Shown here piece by piece: positions 46,933 to 56,279 of a stretch of DNA of 64,000 bases; within the stretch, counting starts at the first letter, position 1, and the number at the start of each line of letters is the position of its first letter. The notes under the pieces were generated by a model. It ran no database searches. It was not told where the DNA came from and saw only the letters and a program-made list of their open reading frames with translations. A program made the translations under genes and the position numbers. The stretch is taken from positions 62,001 through 126,000 of the forward strand of contig CAVTWS010000015.1 in assembly GCA_963738445.1 (NCBI GenBank). Reading direction: 5' to 3'. The DNA comes from CAVTWS01 sp963738445 (GTDB taxonomy: Bacteria > Actinomycetota > Acidimicrobiia > Acidimicrobiales > SHLQ01).

Positions 46933-48024
46933 ATGGCGGAGTTCCGAGACGAGTTCTCCCCCACCCGCGTGGATGTGTTGGCGCAGGTCATGAAGGCCGC
47001 CTGGCCCGACTTCGATGCTGAGTCCTTTCGGCTCGGCATCACCGAAGCGTTGGCGCCGGCGTCGCTGACCGGCCGTCTGGCGATCCTCGCGGAACGCCTC
47101 GGTCGGCTCCTGCCTACCGAGTTCCACGACGCCGTCGCCGTCATATCGAGCGCGCTGGACGACGACCGTTTCACCGGCTGGATCACCATGCCGTGCGGGA
47201 GCTACATCGCCGCCCACGGCCTGGATCATCCGGAGGAGGCGCTCGACCTGCTGGCTCGGATCACCCCGAGGTTCTCGAGCGAGTTCGCCATCCGCGCCTT
47301 CATCGAGCACCGACCCGAAGTGACGTTCGAGCGCCTCGACCGCTGGGTGCACGACGACGACGAGCACGTGCGTCGGCTCGTCTCGGAGGGAACCCGTCCG
47401 CGCCTCCCCTGGGCGCCCCGGTTGCGGTCGCTCATAGCCGATCCTTCGCCCGCGGTGCGGTTGCTCGACCGTCTCGTCGACGACCCGTCGCCGTACGTGC
47501 GGCGATCGGTCGCGAACCATCTGAACGACATCGCCAAGGATCACCCGGAGGTGGCTCTCGCCTGCGCTCGCCGGTGGCTGACCGGCGGTCCGGACGCCGC
47601 CTGGGTGGTCCGCCACGGCCTGCGCACCATGGTGAAACACGGTCACGTCGAGGCCCTGGCGCTGCTCGGTGTCGACCACGATGCCCCCATCGCGGTCACC
47701 TCGTTCTCGGTGCACCCGACGGTCGTGCCGATCGGCGGCGAGATCGAGCTGTCGGCGACGATGGTGCTCGACGCCGGGGCGATCTCGACCGACGCGTTGA
47801 TCGACTACCGGGTGCACTACATGGGCGCGTCGTCGCTCAAGGCGCCCAAGGTCTTCAAGCTGACCCGACGGACGCTGGTGCCGGGTGAACCGGTGTCGCT
47901 GGTGCGCCGCCACCGGTTCGAGCACGTGTCGATTCGACGCATCAACCCGGGCCGACACGTCGTCGACATCCAGGTCAACGGGCGCGTGCTGGGCACGGCG
48001 GAGTTGAGGGTCGTAGATAGATGA
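46933..48024 (+). CDS. AlkC-like DNA alkylation repair protein
   Basis: A 363-aa HEAT-repeat glycosylase of the AlkC/AlkD superfamily that removes alkylated bases such as 3-methyladenine. It shows MAEFRDEFSPTRVDVLAQVM, VSEGTRPRLPWAPRLRSLI and VRRSVANHLNDIAKDHPEV, the last being the family signature. Unlike AlkD it carries a C-terminal immunoglobulin-like domain (ALIDYRVHYMGASSLKAPKVFKL and GRHVVDIQVNGRVLG), as in AlkC. The ATG at 46933 is preferred to an upstream ATG. The gene is divergent from lspA. Confidence 0.88.
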   Translation: MAEFRDEFSPTRVDVLAQVMKAAWPDFDAESFRLGITEALAPASLTGRLAILAERLGRLLPTEFHDAVAVISSALDDDRFTGWITMPCGSYIAAHGLDHPEEALDLLARITPRFSSEFAIRAFIEHRPEVTFERLDRWVHDDDEHVRRLVSEGTRPRLPWAPRLRSLIADPSPAVRLLDRLVDDPSPYVRRSVANHLNDIAKDHPEVALACARRWLTGGPDAAWVVRHGLRTMVKHGHVEALALLGVDHDAPIAVTSFSVHPTVVPIGGEIELSATMVLDAGAISTDALIDYRVHYMGASSLKAPKVFKLTRRTLVPGEPVSLVRRHRFEHVSIRRINPGRHVVDIQVNGRVLGTAELRVVDR

Positions 48025-48059
48025 CGTTTCAACTGTAGGGCCGGGCTTAGACTGGCCGC

Positions 48060-48524
48060 ATGGGTGAACCGGCCTGGTTGAGCGACGACGAGCAACGGGC
48101 GTGGAAGGGTCTGACGCTGATGAACCTCCAGCTGTCGGCCGTGCTGAGCCGTGAGCTGTCGGGCACCGGGCTCTCCTTCCAGGACTACGCCGTGCTCGCC
48201 GAGCTCAGCGACCGTTCGGATCACCAGGCGCGGCTGAACGACCTCGGCCGTCAGCTCGGCTGGGAGAAGAGTCGCCTGTCGCACCACGTCAACCGGATGG
48301 AGCAGCGGGGTCTCGTCACCCGCGCCCGGTGCCCGACCGATCAGCGCGGGTGGTTCGTCGTGATGACGCCCGCCGGTCACCGCGCCATCGCTGCCGCCGC
48401 GCCCGGTCACGTCGAAGGGGTGCGCCGCCACTTCATCGACGTGCTCACCCCACGACAGATCAGCGAGGTCGAAGCGGTCGCACGCACGGTGCTCGATCAC
48501 CTCGCCGGGGAGTCGACCTGCTGA
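48060..48524 (+). CDS. MarR-family transcriptional regulator
   Basis: A 154-aa winged-helix repressor with LSFQDYAVLAELSDRS, the recognition helix WEKSRLSHHVNRMEQRGLV and the wing RARCPTDQRGWFVVMTPAG. The upstream region holds TGACGTTTCAACT (48022-48034), similar to the half site before yceI at 38013-38026, so it may control itself and yceI/dioxygenase. It is followed 31 bases later by an SRPBCC gene on the same strand. Confidence 0.88.
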   Translation: MGEPAWLSDDEQRAWKGLTLMNLQLSAVLSRELSGTGLSFQDYAVLAELSDRSDHQARLNDLGRQLGWEKSRLSHHVNRMEQRGLVTRARCPTDQRGWFVVMTPAGHRAIAAAAPGHVEGVRRHFIDVLTPRQISEVEAVARTVLDHLAGESTC

Positions 48525-48555
48525 CGAACCGGATCGCTCGACGGAGGAGTGGACA

Positions 48556-48981
48556 ATGCAATTGACCCACAGCATCGACATCGACGCACCGCCCGAGCGC
48601 CTCTGGGCGCTCACGTTGGATGTCGAATCGTGGCCGGACATCACTCCGACGATGACGAAGGTCGAGCTGCTCGATCCTGGTCCGCTCCGCCTCGGGAGCC
48701 GGGCGCGCATCCGTCAACCCCGGCAGCGGCCCCGGGTGTGGACGGTCACCGAGCTCCGAGAGCCTGAGCGGTTCGTGTGGACCGCGTCGTTCGGACCACT
48801 CCGCATGGCCGGGAGCCACGAGGTCTCACCGTCGCCGGAGGGGTGCACCAACCGGTTGGGGCTGGAGGTGACGGGCTGGGGAGCCGGGCTCGTCGGGCGC
48901 GCTTTCAGCCGGGTCCTGGCCGGCGCGCTACGAACCGAAAACGAGGGCTTCAAGCGGTTCGCCGAGACCCACCGGAGCTGA
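48556..48981 (+). CDS. SRPBCC (START-like) family protein
   Basis: A 141-aa small-ligand-binding protein of the polyketide-cyclase/START-like fold: HSIDIDAPPERLWALTLDVESWPDITPTM at the N-terminus and a C-terminal helix LVGRAFSRVLAGALRTENEGFKRFAE. A strong GGAGGAG site precedes the ATG. It is probably co-transcribed with marR. Its 3' end overlaps the convergent diguanylate cyclase gene by 54 bp. Confidence 0.85.
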   Translation: MQLTHSIDIDAPPERLWALTLDVESWPDITPTMTKVELLDPGPLRLGSRARIRQPRQRPRVWTVTELREPERFVWTASFGPLRMAGSHEVSPSPEGCTNRLGLEVTGWGAGLVGRAFSRVLAGALRTENEGFKRFAETHRS

Positions 48982-51258
48982 TCGTGGTCCGCCACGAGCC
49001 TCGATACGCGACACCACATCACCGATCTCGTGCTCGGGATGGGAACCGCACCACAGGAAACCCTGTCCGGCGTCGCACCCGAGCGCCTGGAGCTCCTCGA
49101 GCTGGGTCTCGTCCTCGATGCCCTCCGCCACCGTGGTCACATGGAGGCTCTTCGACAGGCTGAGGATGGCGCTGAGGAAAGCGAGCCGCTCCTCGCGGGG
49201 GAGCGCCCGGCCGCTCACGAAGGACCGATCGATCTTGAGGATCTGCACCGGCAGCTTCTGGAGATAGCTGATCGACGTGTACCCGGTCCCGAAGTCGTCG
49301 ATGGCGATCTGGACCCCCAGCTCACGGAGATCGTGGAGCCGATCCACGGCGAACGGATCGTCGAGCAGGCTGCCTTCGGTCACCTCGAACACGAGCTGGC
49401 TGGGCGCGACGCCGTATCGCGCCAGCGCCAGGTCGACGGTGGTCACGAGCGACGGATCGTGCAGCTGCCGCGGTGACAGGTTGACGTGGACCAGGAACGT
49501 CTCGCTGCGGCCCTTCTGCAACCGGGCGGCGGCGGAGCATGCCTGGTCGATCACCCACCGGCCCACCGGGAGGATGGCCCCACTCCCCTCCGCGATGGGG
49601 ACGAACGTCGCCGGCGAGATGAGTCCCAGGTCCGGGTGACGCCAGCGCAGGAGCGCCTCGACGCCGAGCACTCGTCCATCGTCGAGGCTGACGGTCGGCT
49701 GGTACTCGACCGTCAGCTGGCCCCGTTCCAGCGCCGTGTGCAGGTCGTTCCGAAGTGTCAGGTGCTCGTCGCTGACCTGGTGCATCCGGTCGTGGAACAC
49801 GATGCTGCACCCGCCACCGGCCCGCTTCGCCTGATACATGGCGATGTCGGCGTTGCGGAGGAGCTCCTCGCTGGTGGTACCCGGAGCCGCAGTGGCGATG
49901 CCGATGCTGACCGAGGGATGCACGAGACGATCCTCGAGAAGCATCTCGTGGCCGATCACCTCGATGATCCGACCCGCCAGACGGCCGCCGTCGGCGGCTC
50001 CGGAGCCCTCCAGGAGGACGGCGAACTCGTCGCCCCCCAAGCGGGCCACGGTGTCGGGTTCCCGCACGCAACCGGCGATACGGGTGGCGATGGTCTGGAG
50101 GAGACGGTCACCCACCCCGTGGCCGAGGGCATCGTTCACGGACTTGAAATCGTCGAGGTCGCAGAACAGCAACGTCACCGGCCGCTGCGATCGGGAGGCC
50201 ACGCTGATGGCGTGATCGACCCGGTCCCGGAGGCGGGACCGGTTGGCCAGACCGGTCAGCGGATCGTGGAACGCTTGGTACATCAGCTGGAGCTCGAGCG
50301 CCTTGCGGCTCGAGATGTCGCGCCAGATCCACACTCTTTCGCCCAATGATTCGTCGAGTACGGAGCCTTCGATGTCGAACCACGACACGTTGCCATTGGG
50401 CCGGGCGACGGTGAGCTCGTCCATCTGGCGCGTACCGGTCGTCCGGAGCTGCCGGTCGGTCTCGCGCCAGTGGGCCAGGGTGGCGGCCGGCAACAGTCGA
50501 TCCATCGAGGTGATCTCACCGGCGCCGAACTCCTCCAGGAGGCCGCCGTTGGACGCGGTGAGCGCCGACACGGTCTCGTCGCCCGACACCACCATGATGG
50601 TGTCGGCCGAGCCGTCGACCAGGAGGCGGAGTCGTCGATCGGTCTCGCGGCGGCGCTCGACGTCTGCTCGACGTTCGACGGTCCCGGCCGCCGTGAGCAG
50701 GATCGCGCCGAGCACGATGGCGGCGGCGACCGCGGTCGTCCAGGTGAGCAGGCGAGAAAGGCGCTCGGTGTCGAACGCCGAGCGGGCTCGGTCATCGGTG
50801 ACCTCTCCGAGAGATTCGAGCGCCGACTCGAAGCGCGGATCGACGAACGACTCGTCGATCGACTCGGCGATCTCGTGGTCGCCCGCTTCGTACGCGGCCA
50901 ACATGTCGAGGACCGCTTCGGCGTAGAGCCGGGTGTCCTCGCGGGCCATCGCCGCGGTCGAGGAGTGATCGAGGCTCAGGTGGGTGTTCAGATCGGCGGC
51001 GAGCCGCTCGACCTCGGTGCGCGCGTCGGGCAGATCGTCGCCCGCCACGACCCGCCACTCGATCCCGTCGATGGTTCGTAGCCGGTCCAGGGCCGTCAGC
51101 GATGCCTGGGCCAGAAAGTGGTCGCGGCTGGCCCTGTCCACCAGATGGGCCTGGATCAGGCCGACGACGATGGCGAACGCGAGCAGAAGGGCGACCGCGG
51201 CCAAGCGTACGGTGCCCGAACGCGCCCGGTTGTCGGAGATGCGTCCGCCGTGACCCAC
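48928..51258 (-). CDS. Membrane GGDEF/EAL cyclic-di-GMP protein with PAS domain
   Basis: A 776-aa protein. Transmembrane helices at about 17-38 and 171-192 enclose an extracytoplasmic four-helix sensor. A PAS-like domain (about 205-320) follows, then GGDEF with an intact LGGDEF motif (408-412) and EAL with GVEALLRW (534-536), HVNLSPRQL, FEVTEGSL, IDDFGTGYTS, LKIDRSF and VAEGIE. Both the cyclase and phosphodiesterase sites look complete, so direction must be set by the sensor. It starts with GTG at 51258. The gene is intact. Confidence 0.93.
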   Translation of the reverse strand: MGHGGRISDNRARSGTVRLAAVALLLAFAIVVGLIQAHLVDRASRDHFLAQASLTALDRLRTIDGIEWRVVAGDDLPDARTEVERLAADLNTHLSLDHSSTAAMAREDTRLYAEAVLDMLAAYEAGDHEIAESIDESFVDPRFESALESLGEVTDDRARSAFDTERLSRLLTWTTAVAAAIVLGAILLTAAGTVERRADVERRRETDRRLRLLVDGSADTIMVVSGDETVSALTASNGGLLEEFGAGEITSMDRLLPAATLAHWRETDRQLRTTGTRQMDELTVARPNGNVSWFDIEGSVLDESLGERVWIWRDISSRKALELQLMYQAFHDPLTGLANRSRLRDRVDHAISVASRSQRPVTLLFCDLDDFKSVNDALGHGVGDRLLQTIATRIAGCVREPDTVARLGGDEFAVLLEGSGAADGGRLAGRIIEVIGHEMLLEDRLVHPSVSIGIATAAPGTTSEELLRNADIAMYQAKRAGGGCSIVFHDRMHQVSDEHLTLRNDLHTALERGQLTVEYQPTVSLDDGRVLGVEALLRWRHPDLGLISPATFVPIAEGSGAILPVGRWVIDQACSAAARLQKGRSETFLVHVNLSPRQLHDPSLVTTVDLALARYGVAPSQLVFEVTEGSLLDDPFAVDRLHDLRELGVQIAIDDFGTGYTSISYLQKLPVQILKIDRSFVSGRALPREERLAFLSAILSLSKSLHVTTVAEGIEDETQLEELQALGCDAGQGFLWCGSHPEHEIGDVVSRIEARGGPRSAPVGLGEPLEALVFGS

Positions 51259-51345
51259 GATGGCAGTATCGGATGGTGGGGCCCAGTGGTTGAGCCCCGA
51301 TCGGGGTGCTCCGCCCCGGCCGCGGCGCCCGGTGGCCCCGGACGG

Positions 51346-53808
51346 TCAAGCAGCGGCCAGCGTGGCGACCCACTGATCGATCGCGGCCCGGGTTGCCGTG
51401 CCGGTGGCGGCACCGTTCACGATGATCGAAAAGGCGATGTCGGTGCCATCGCTGAGCTCGAGATAACCCGACAGCGAGCGGCTGATCTCCAGGGTTCCCG
51501 TCTTGGCCCGCACGTTGCCGTAGGTGGACGGGGTGCGGAGCCGACTGGCGAGGGTCCCGGTGCGGGCGGCGATGGCCAGCCCGTCCCGCACGTCCTGGCC
51601 GATCGGGGTGCCCCGGAGGCTGACGAGGAGCGCCACGAGCTCTCGTGAGGAATGGCGGTCAGCGTGGCTCAAGCCGGAGCCGTCGGCCGACAGGCCCGGA
51701 GAGGCGCCCAGCTCGGCCACGATCATGGCGATGCGATCGAGGCCGCCACGTGTCGTTCCGCGCCCGCCGGCGACCACGTCGATCTCCCGTACGAGCGCTT
51801 CGGCGATCTCGTTGTCGCTCGAGGTCAACATGATGTCGACGAGGGCCGGGAGTGGTGCGGATGCGTGCTCGGCTCGCGTGGTCGTGCCCGTCGGAGTCGG
51901 GCCGGGACGGACGACACCGGTGACGGCGATGCCATTGGCGAGGAGGATGTCGCGGAACAGGGCGCCGTTGGCGGAGTCCGGGTCGGCGTGGAACGCGGCG
52001 TCGTTGCGATATCGGTTGTCGTCGACGGTGAGCGCCGAGAGCGGACCGAACTCGCTGCGCAGGAGGTGGTCCCATCCGGGCAGGCTGTGTTGAGGTTCGT
52101 AGCGGGTGGCGTCGATCACGATGTCGGTGACGGCGGTGATGCCGGCCGCCCGGAGCCGGGCCGCCAGGTCGTTGAGGTCGGCCCGGCGCAGGGTTGGGTC
52201 GCCTCGTGCGGTGAGGTAGACGGCTCCGGCGGCGTCGGTGGAGACGGTGGTGACGAATCGGTGCTCGGACGGCAGCAGCCGCAGTGCTCCCACGGCGGTG
52301 TAGAGCTTCTGGTTGGACGCCGGGACGAGCCCTGCATCCGCGCCCCTGGTGTAGATGTCGCCCGAACCCTCGGCCCATGCCGTCGCCGAGACCGACATCC
52401 CGCGGAACGCGGGGAGCGCCAGCACCGCATCGAGCGCCGCCCCGACGGCTAGATCCGGCCCAGGAGGATCGAGGCTGACGCCGGGCTCGGCGGATCTCGG
52501 GGAGCCGAGGAAGTAGCCGGTCACGTCGGCCGCCAACTCGGTGCCGGCCGAGGACAGGAGGCTGATCCGGCTGGAGTGGCCCAACCGGGCGATGGTGAGA
52601 CCGGCGCGGGTGTCGCCGTTCGCCGGGTTGACCGTCGATGCGACGGGGAGCGGGGTGGCCGCCGGGTACGCCGTCACGAAGCCGTCGCCGTAGGCCTCGG
52701 TGGCGGTGAGGTTGAGCACGGCTGCGGCGACGCCGGTCGCCGGGATGCCTCCCTGGCCTCCGAGCGTGAGGTCGACCCGGCGGCCGGCGGGCAGGCCCCG
52801 TACCCCCTGCTCGACGCGCGTGTCGGCGACACGGCGCGGCGGCACGGGCACGAACAGGCCGTCGGTCGTTGGTGCGGTGTCGGCCGATGCGCTGCTGAAC
52901 CACCCCACGATGTCCACGACCAGGTGGGTGCGGGTCTGTGTGTACAGGTCGATCGATCCGTCGGTCCCGACCGGCACCACGACCGCGTTGGGGACCGTCT
53001 CACCGGCCCGGGTGGTGTTCAGGTTGGAGGCGACGGGCCGGGTCTGCCCGGTCGGCCACACCGTCACGAACCCGGGGCCCGAGGAATCGACCGCGGTGAC
53101 GTTGACGACGACCGCAGCCACACCGGAGGGCGGCACGCTGGCCCGCCCGAGCACGCCGAGCCGGAGGCTGGTGTCGTCGGCGACGGGTCTCGCCACCAGG
53201 GTCCCGAGACCGGCCCGGGTATCGAGCAGGCGGGAGGGGTCGACCGCGTTGAATCGACCACCACCGGACGTTCGGTCGGGCAGGAAGTAACCCGCGACAT
53301 CGGCGACGAGGTGGGCGCCGCCGCTGGAGAAGAGCTGGATCGCCCCGGCGGGACCCAGGGGGGTGATCACGAGGTTGGCGCGGGTCTGCCCGGCGGCGGT
53401 GAGGTTGAGGTTCGACACTTCGGGCATCGTCGTGCCCCCGGGCCACACGGTGAGATGGCCGGCCGCTGCGCTGTCGGTGGCGGTCAGGTTGAGGGCCACG
53501 GCGGACGCCGTGGGCGGGACCCCGGCGACCCCACCGAGTTGGAGCGTCATGGAGGTACCCGCGGCGACGAAGCGGCTCCCGACCGGCGTCGGGACACGCG
53601 TGTCGAGCACCCGGACCGGGTCGACCGCGACGAACCGCGACGCACCCGGTGGTATGACCCCTTGGGCGGAGACCGCGGTGGCGGTGACGGCGGCGTCGGC
53701 TCGTCGGATCGGCCCGATGATGCCCGTGGTCGCCGCTGCGAGCGCGACGAGGACCACCACTCGCCCGAGAGTGCGGAACGGAAGGACTGGTTGTCGGGTG
53801 TCGGACAT
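51346..53808 (-). CDS. dacB: D-alanyl-D-alanine carboxypeptidase (PBP4 family) with three N-terminal repeats
   Basis: An 820-aa secreted protein. A signal peptide ends near residue 39 (RRADAAV). Three tandem repeats of about 120 aa follow (roughly 57-178, 186-306 and 317-437), each opening with VDPxRxLDTR-type sequence and closing with VADVAGYF, VVDIVGWF or AADVTGYF. The PBP4 peptidase domain has S-x-x-K at ASNQK (S498-K501), S-x-N in SSDNEIAE and K-T-G in RAKTGTLE. It trims peptidoglycan peptides outside the membrane; the repeats probably tether it to the wall or to other proteins. The start at 53808 follows GGAGGG. Confidence 0.9.
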   Translation of the reverse strand: MSDTRQPVLPFRTLGRVVVLVALAAATTGIIGPIRRADAAVTATAVSAQGVIPPGASRFVAVDPVRVLDTRVPTPVGSRFVAAGTSMTLQLGGVAGVPPTASAVALNLTATDSAAAGHLTVWPGGTTMPEVSNLNLTAAGQTRANLVITPLGPAGAIQLFSSGGAHLVADVAGYFLPDRTSGGGRFNAVDPSRLLDTRAGLGTLVARPVADDTSLRLGVLGRASVPPSGVAAVVVNVTAVDSSGPGFVTVWPTGQTRPVASNLNTTRAGETVPNAVVVPVGTDGSIDLYTQTRTHLVVDIVGWFSSASADTAPTTDGLFVPVPPRRVADTRVEQGVRGLPAGRRVDLTLGGQGGIPATGVAAAVLNLTATEAYGDGFVTAYPAATPLPVASTVNPANGDTRAGLTIARLGHSSRISLLSSAGTELAADVTGYFLGSPRSAEPGVSLDPPGPDLAVGAALDAVLALPAFRGMSVSATAWAEGSGDIYTRGADAGLVPASNQKLYTAVGALRLLPSEHRFVTTVSTDAAGAVYLTARGDPTLRRADLNDLAARLRAAGITAVTDIVIDATRYEPQHSLPGWDHLLRSEFGPLSALTVDDNRYRNDAAFHADPDSANGALFRDILLANGIAVTGVVRPGPTPTGTTTRAEHASAPLPALVDIMLTSSDNEIAEALVREIDVVAGGRGTTRGGLDRIAMIVAELGASPGLSADGSGLSHADRHSSRELVALLVSLRGTPIGQDVRDGLAIAARTGTLASRLRTPSTYGNVRAKTGTLEISRSLSGYLELSDGTDIAFSIIVNGAATGTATRAAIDQWVATLAAA

Positions 53809-53918
53809 CGATCCCTCCGGGGCGGACCCGGCGACGAGCGTACCTTCGGGTCCGACGCCTCTCCGTCCACCCATCCGCCGGATGGCGGGCGGTCGACGTT
53901 GGTGACAGGCTGCCCGGC

Positions 53919-54995
53919 ATGCGTGCCGGGGTGTTCATCGGGGTAGACGAGCCGTTGTCGATCGAAGATGTCGAGATCCTCCCGCCGGGGCCCACCGACG
54001 TCGTCGTGGCCATCGACGGCAGCGGGGTGTGCCATACGGAGGCCGCGATCATGCACGGTCATCTGCCGTACCCCGCCCCGGCCATCCTCGGCCACGAGGT
54101 CACGGGCCTGGTGGTCGAGGCCGGGCCTTCGGTGACCTCCATCCGCGCCGGCGATCGCGTGATCAGCGCCGGCATCCCGGCGTGCGGTCAATGCTTCCAT
54201 TGCGTGCGGGCCGAGTCGCACCTCTGCGACCAGACGTTCCTGCGGCCGAGCCCCGCCCGCGCCCGCCGCGCCAATGGCTCCACGGCGGTCTCGTTCGCCG
54301 ACCTCGGTGGATTCGCGGAGATGATGACGGTGTCGCAGGACTCGGTCGTCGTGGTCCAATCCGACCTGCCGGCTGAGCAGTTGGCCCTCATCGGCTGTGC
54401 GGTGACCACCGGCGTCGGCGCCGCGCTCAACACGGCCCGCGTCACGCCGGGCTCGACCGTGGTGGTCGTGGGTTGCGGTGGTGTCGGGCAGTGTGTGGTG
54501 CAGGGCGCCCGGATCGCCGGAGCCGCCCACATCATCGCCGTCGACCCGGTGGCCTCGAAGCGGGCGTTCGCCGCAGCCCAAGGCGCCACGGCGACCATCG
54601 ACCCGGCCGACGGCGACGTCGTCGAGCAGGTCAAGTCCCTCACGGCCGGGCGGGGCGCGGACTACGCGTTCGAGGTCGTCGGACGGGCGGACACGTTCGT
54701 CGCCACCTACAACTGCGCCCGCCGTGGCGGCATCGTGATCATGGTGGGCATGCCGCCGGTCACCGAGACGGTGTCCCTCCCGGCCATGAGCCTGTTCATC
54801 GACGCCAAGGAGATCCGCTCCTCCAACCTCGGCTCGTCGCAGATCCGCTATGACATCCCGCGCTTGGTGTCTCTGGCCGAGGCCGGGCGGCTCGACCTGG
54901 CGTCGATGGTGTCACGTCGTATCGGGATCGACGACCTCAACGACGCCTTCCGGGCCATGGACTCCGGCGAGGTCATCCGATCGGTGATCGTCTGA
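53919..54995 (+). CDS. Zinc-dependent alcohol dehydrogenase
   Basis: A 358-aa medium-chain dehydrogenase. Catalytic zinc site: GVCHTEAAIMHG and GHEVTGLV; structural zinc site: CGQCFHCVRAESHLC, with four cysteines; the NAD-binding motif is VVVGCGGVGQCVVQGARIAGA. It resembles class III/mycothiol- or glutathione-type formaldehyde dehydrogenase relatives, but no cofactor can be fixed by eye. The gene is intact, single and divergent from the peptidase gene. Confidence 0.92.
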   Translation: MRAGVFIGVDEPLSIEDVEILPPGPTDVVVAIDGSGVCHTEAAIMHGHLPYPAPAILGHEVTGLVVEAGPSVTSIRAGDRVISAGIPACGQCFHCVRAESHLCDQTFLRPSPARARRANGSTAVSFADLGGFAEMMTVSQDSVVVVQSDLPAEQLALIGCAVTTGVGAALNTARVTPGSTVVVVGCGGVGQCVVQGARIAGAAHIIAVDPVASKRAFAAAQGATATIDPADGDVVEQVKSLTAGRGADYAFEVVGRADTFVATYNCARRGGIVIMVGMPPVTETVSLPAMSLFIDAKEIRSSNLGSSQIRYDIPRLVSLAEAGRLDLASMVSRRIGIDDLNDAFRAMDSGEVIRSVIV

Positions 54996-55055
54996 TTGTC
55001 CCGGGCTGACCGTCCCGGGCTCGGCGTTGGTGGCGGGCCGCACCCCCAAGTGGGG

Positions 55056-56069
55056 TCAATGGTGATGGTCGGTCGCGGCCGACGGCTCGGGGTCGATGTC
55101 GTCGCCCATGATCGCCTCGAGCAGCTTCGACCGACGCATGCTCAACACGATGGCGGCGGTCAGCATCACGAGGATCACGGCGAGCGAGAGGTACGTGTTC
55201 ATGTGGTACCAGTGCGAGACCGTCATCTTGAGGCCCACGAAGATCAAGATGCCGCCCAGGGCGTGCGAGAGGTAGTGGAACTTCTCCTTGGCGTTGGCCA
55301 GCAGGAAGTACATGGCCCGCAGGCCCAGGATGGCGAACGCGTTCGAGGCGAACACCAGGTACGGCTCGTTCGAGACGGCGAGGATGGCCGGTACCGAGTC
55401 GACGGCGAAGATCACGTCGGTGAACTCGACCACGACCAGGGCGGCGAGCAGGGGTGTCGCGGCCCTCCGTCCGTTGACCTTCGTGAAGAACTTCTGGCCG
55501 TCGAGCTGGTCCGTGACCGGCATGACCCGCCGGAGCAGGCCGAGACCGCGGGTCGTGCCCTCCTGGCCTTCGTCGTCGCGGTGGCGGATGATCTTGAGCC
55601 CGGTGTAGACGAGGAACACGCCGAACACGAGCAGCAGCCAGAAGAACCGGCTGATGAGCGCCGTCCCCAGCACGATGAACAGGGCCCGGAGCACGAGGGC
55701 TCCGAAGATGCCCCAGAACAACACCCGGTGCTGGTACTTGACCGGGATGGACAAAGTGGCGAACAGCATCGACCAAACGAAGACGTTGTCGACGCTGAGC
55801 GACTTCTCGATGAGGTACCCGCTGATGTACTCGCCGAACGCGTCGCCGCCGAAAGCGATCGCGATCACGCCGGAGAAGGCGAGCCCGCACATCACCCAGC
55901 CGATCGACTCCAGCGCCGCTTCGCGCGGGGTGGGAGCGTGCGCCTCGCGATGGCGGTACAGGTCGACACCGAGCATCACCAGCAGGAGGGCGACGAGGGC
56001 GAACCAGGCCCAGACGGGTACGTCCAGGTCTACGAAGTTCGATCGGTCCGGGTTGGAAGCGAGGAGCAC
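55056..56069 (-). CDS. TerC/Alx-family manganese exporter
   Basis: A 337-aa membrane protein of the TerC family with about seven to nine helices. Metal-site segments LIEKSLSVDNVFVW and VVEFTDVIFAVDSVPAI are the two diagnostic D-N/D-S repeats. It is preceded by a manganese-type riboswitch. The GTG at 56069 is chosen because AAAGGA lies at proper distance before it and this site is captured by the riboswitch hairpin; an upstream in-frame ATG at 56096 falls in that hairpin's loop. The His-rich end (DHHH) is usual. It likely exports Mn2+. Confidence 0.9.
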   Translation of the reverse strand: MLLASNPDRSNFVDLDVPVWAWFALVALLLVMLGVDLYRHREAHAPTPREAALESIGWVMCGLAFSGVIAIAFGGDAFGEYISGYLIEKSLSVDNVFVWSMLFATLSIPVKYQHRVLFWGIFGALVLRALFIVLGTALISRFFWLLLVFGVFLVYTGLKIIRHRDDEGQEGTTRGLGLLRRVMPVTDQLDGQKFFTKVNGRRAATPLLAALVVVEFTDVIFAVDSVPAILAVSNEPYLVFASNAFAILGLRAMYFLLANAKEKFHYLSHALGGILIFVGLKMTVSHWYHMNTYLSLAVILVMLTAAIVLSMRRSKLLEAIMGDDIDPEPSAATDHHH

Positions 56070-56076
56070 GAGTTTC

Positions 56077-56232
56077 CTTTCGACTGATGCGCGCATTGCG
56101 GAATCAGTCGAAAGTCTCGCTCCCGGTCCGCAGCCACCCGGGTGGGTGATGGCATTCCGGTCGGGTGGCCGGGCAGCGAGCTGCCGTACTGACGAACCAG
56201 TCCCGTGGGGCTACTCCCCTTCGACGCCGTCA
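56077..56232 (-). promoter_or_regulatory. yybP-ykoY (Mn2+) riboswitch with RBS-capturing hairpin
   Basis: On the coding strand the leader has the class hallmarks: GTCGAAGGGGAGTAGCCCC (56225-56207) near the 5' end, TCGTCAGTACGGC in the middle and GAGCGAGACTTTCGAC at the 3' end. P1 forms from GTCGAA (56225-56220) and TTCGAC (56112-56107). The 3' strand of P1 can instead pair downstream: CTTTCGACTGAT (56114-56103) is perfectly complementary to ATCAGTCGAAAG (56088-56077), which contains part of the AAAGGA ribosome binding site. Mn2+ would stabilise P1 and free translation of terC. Confidence 0.85.
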
Positions 56233-56279
56233 GTATGAGCGGCCGAACCCGAAATGACAACCGCCGGGCCCGCGGATGT

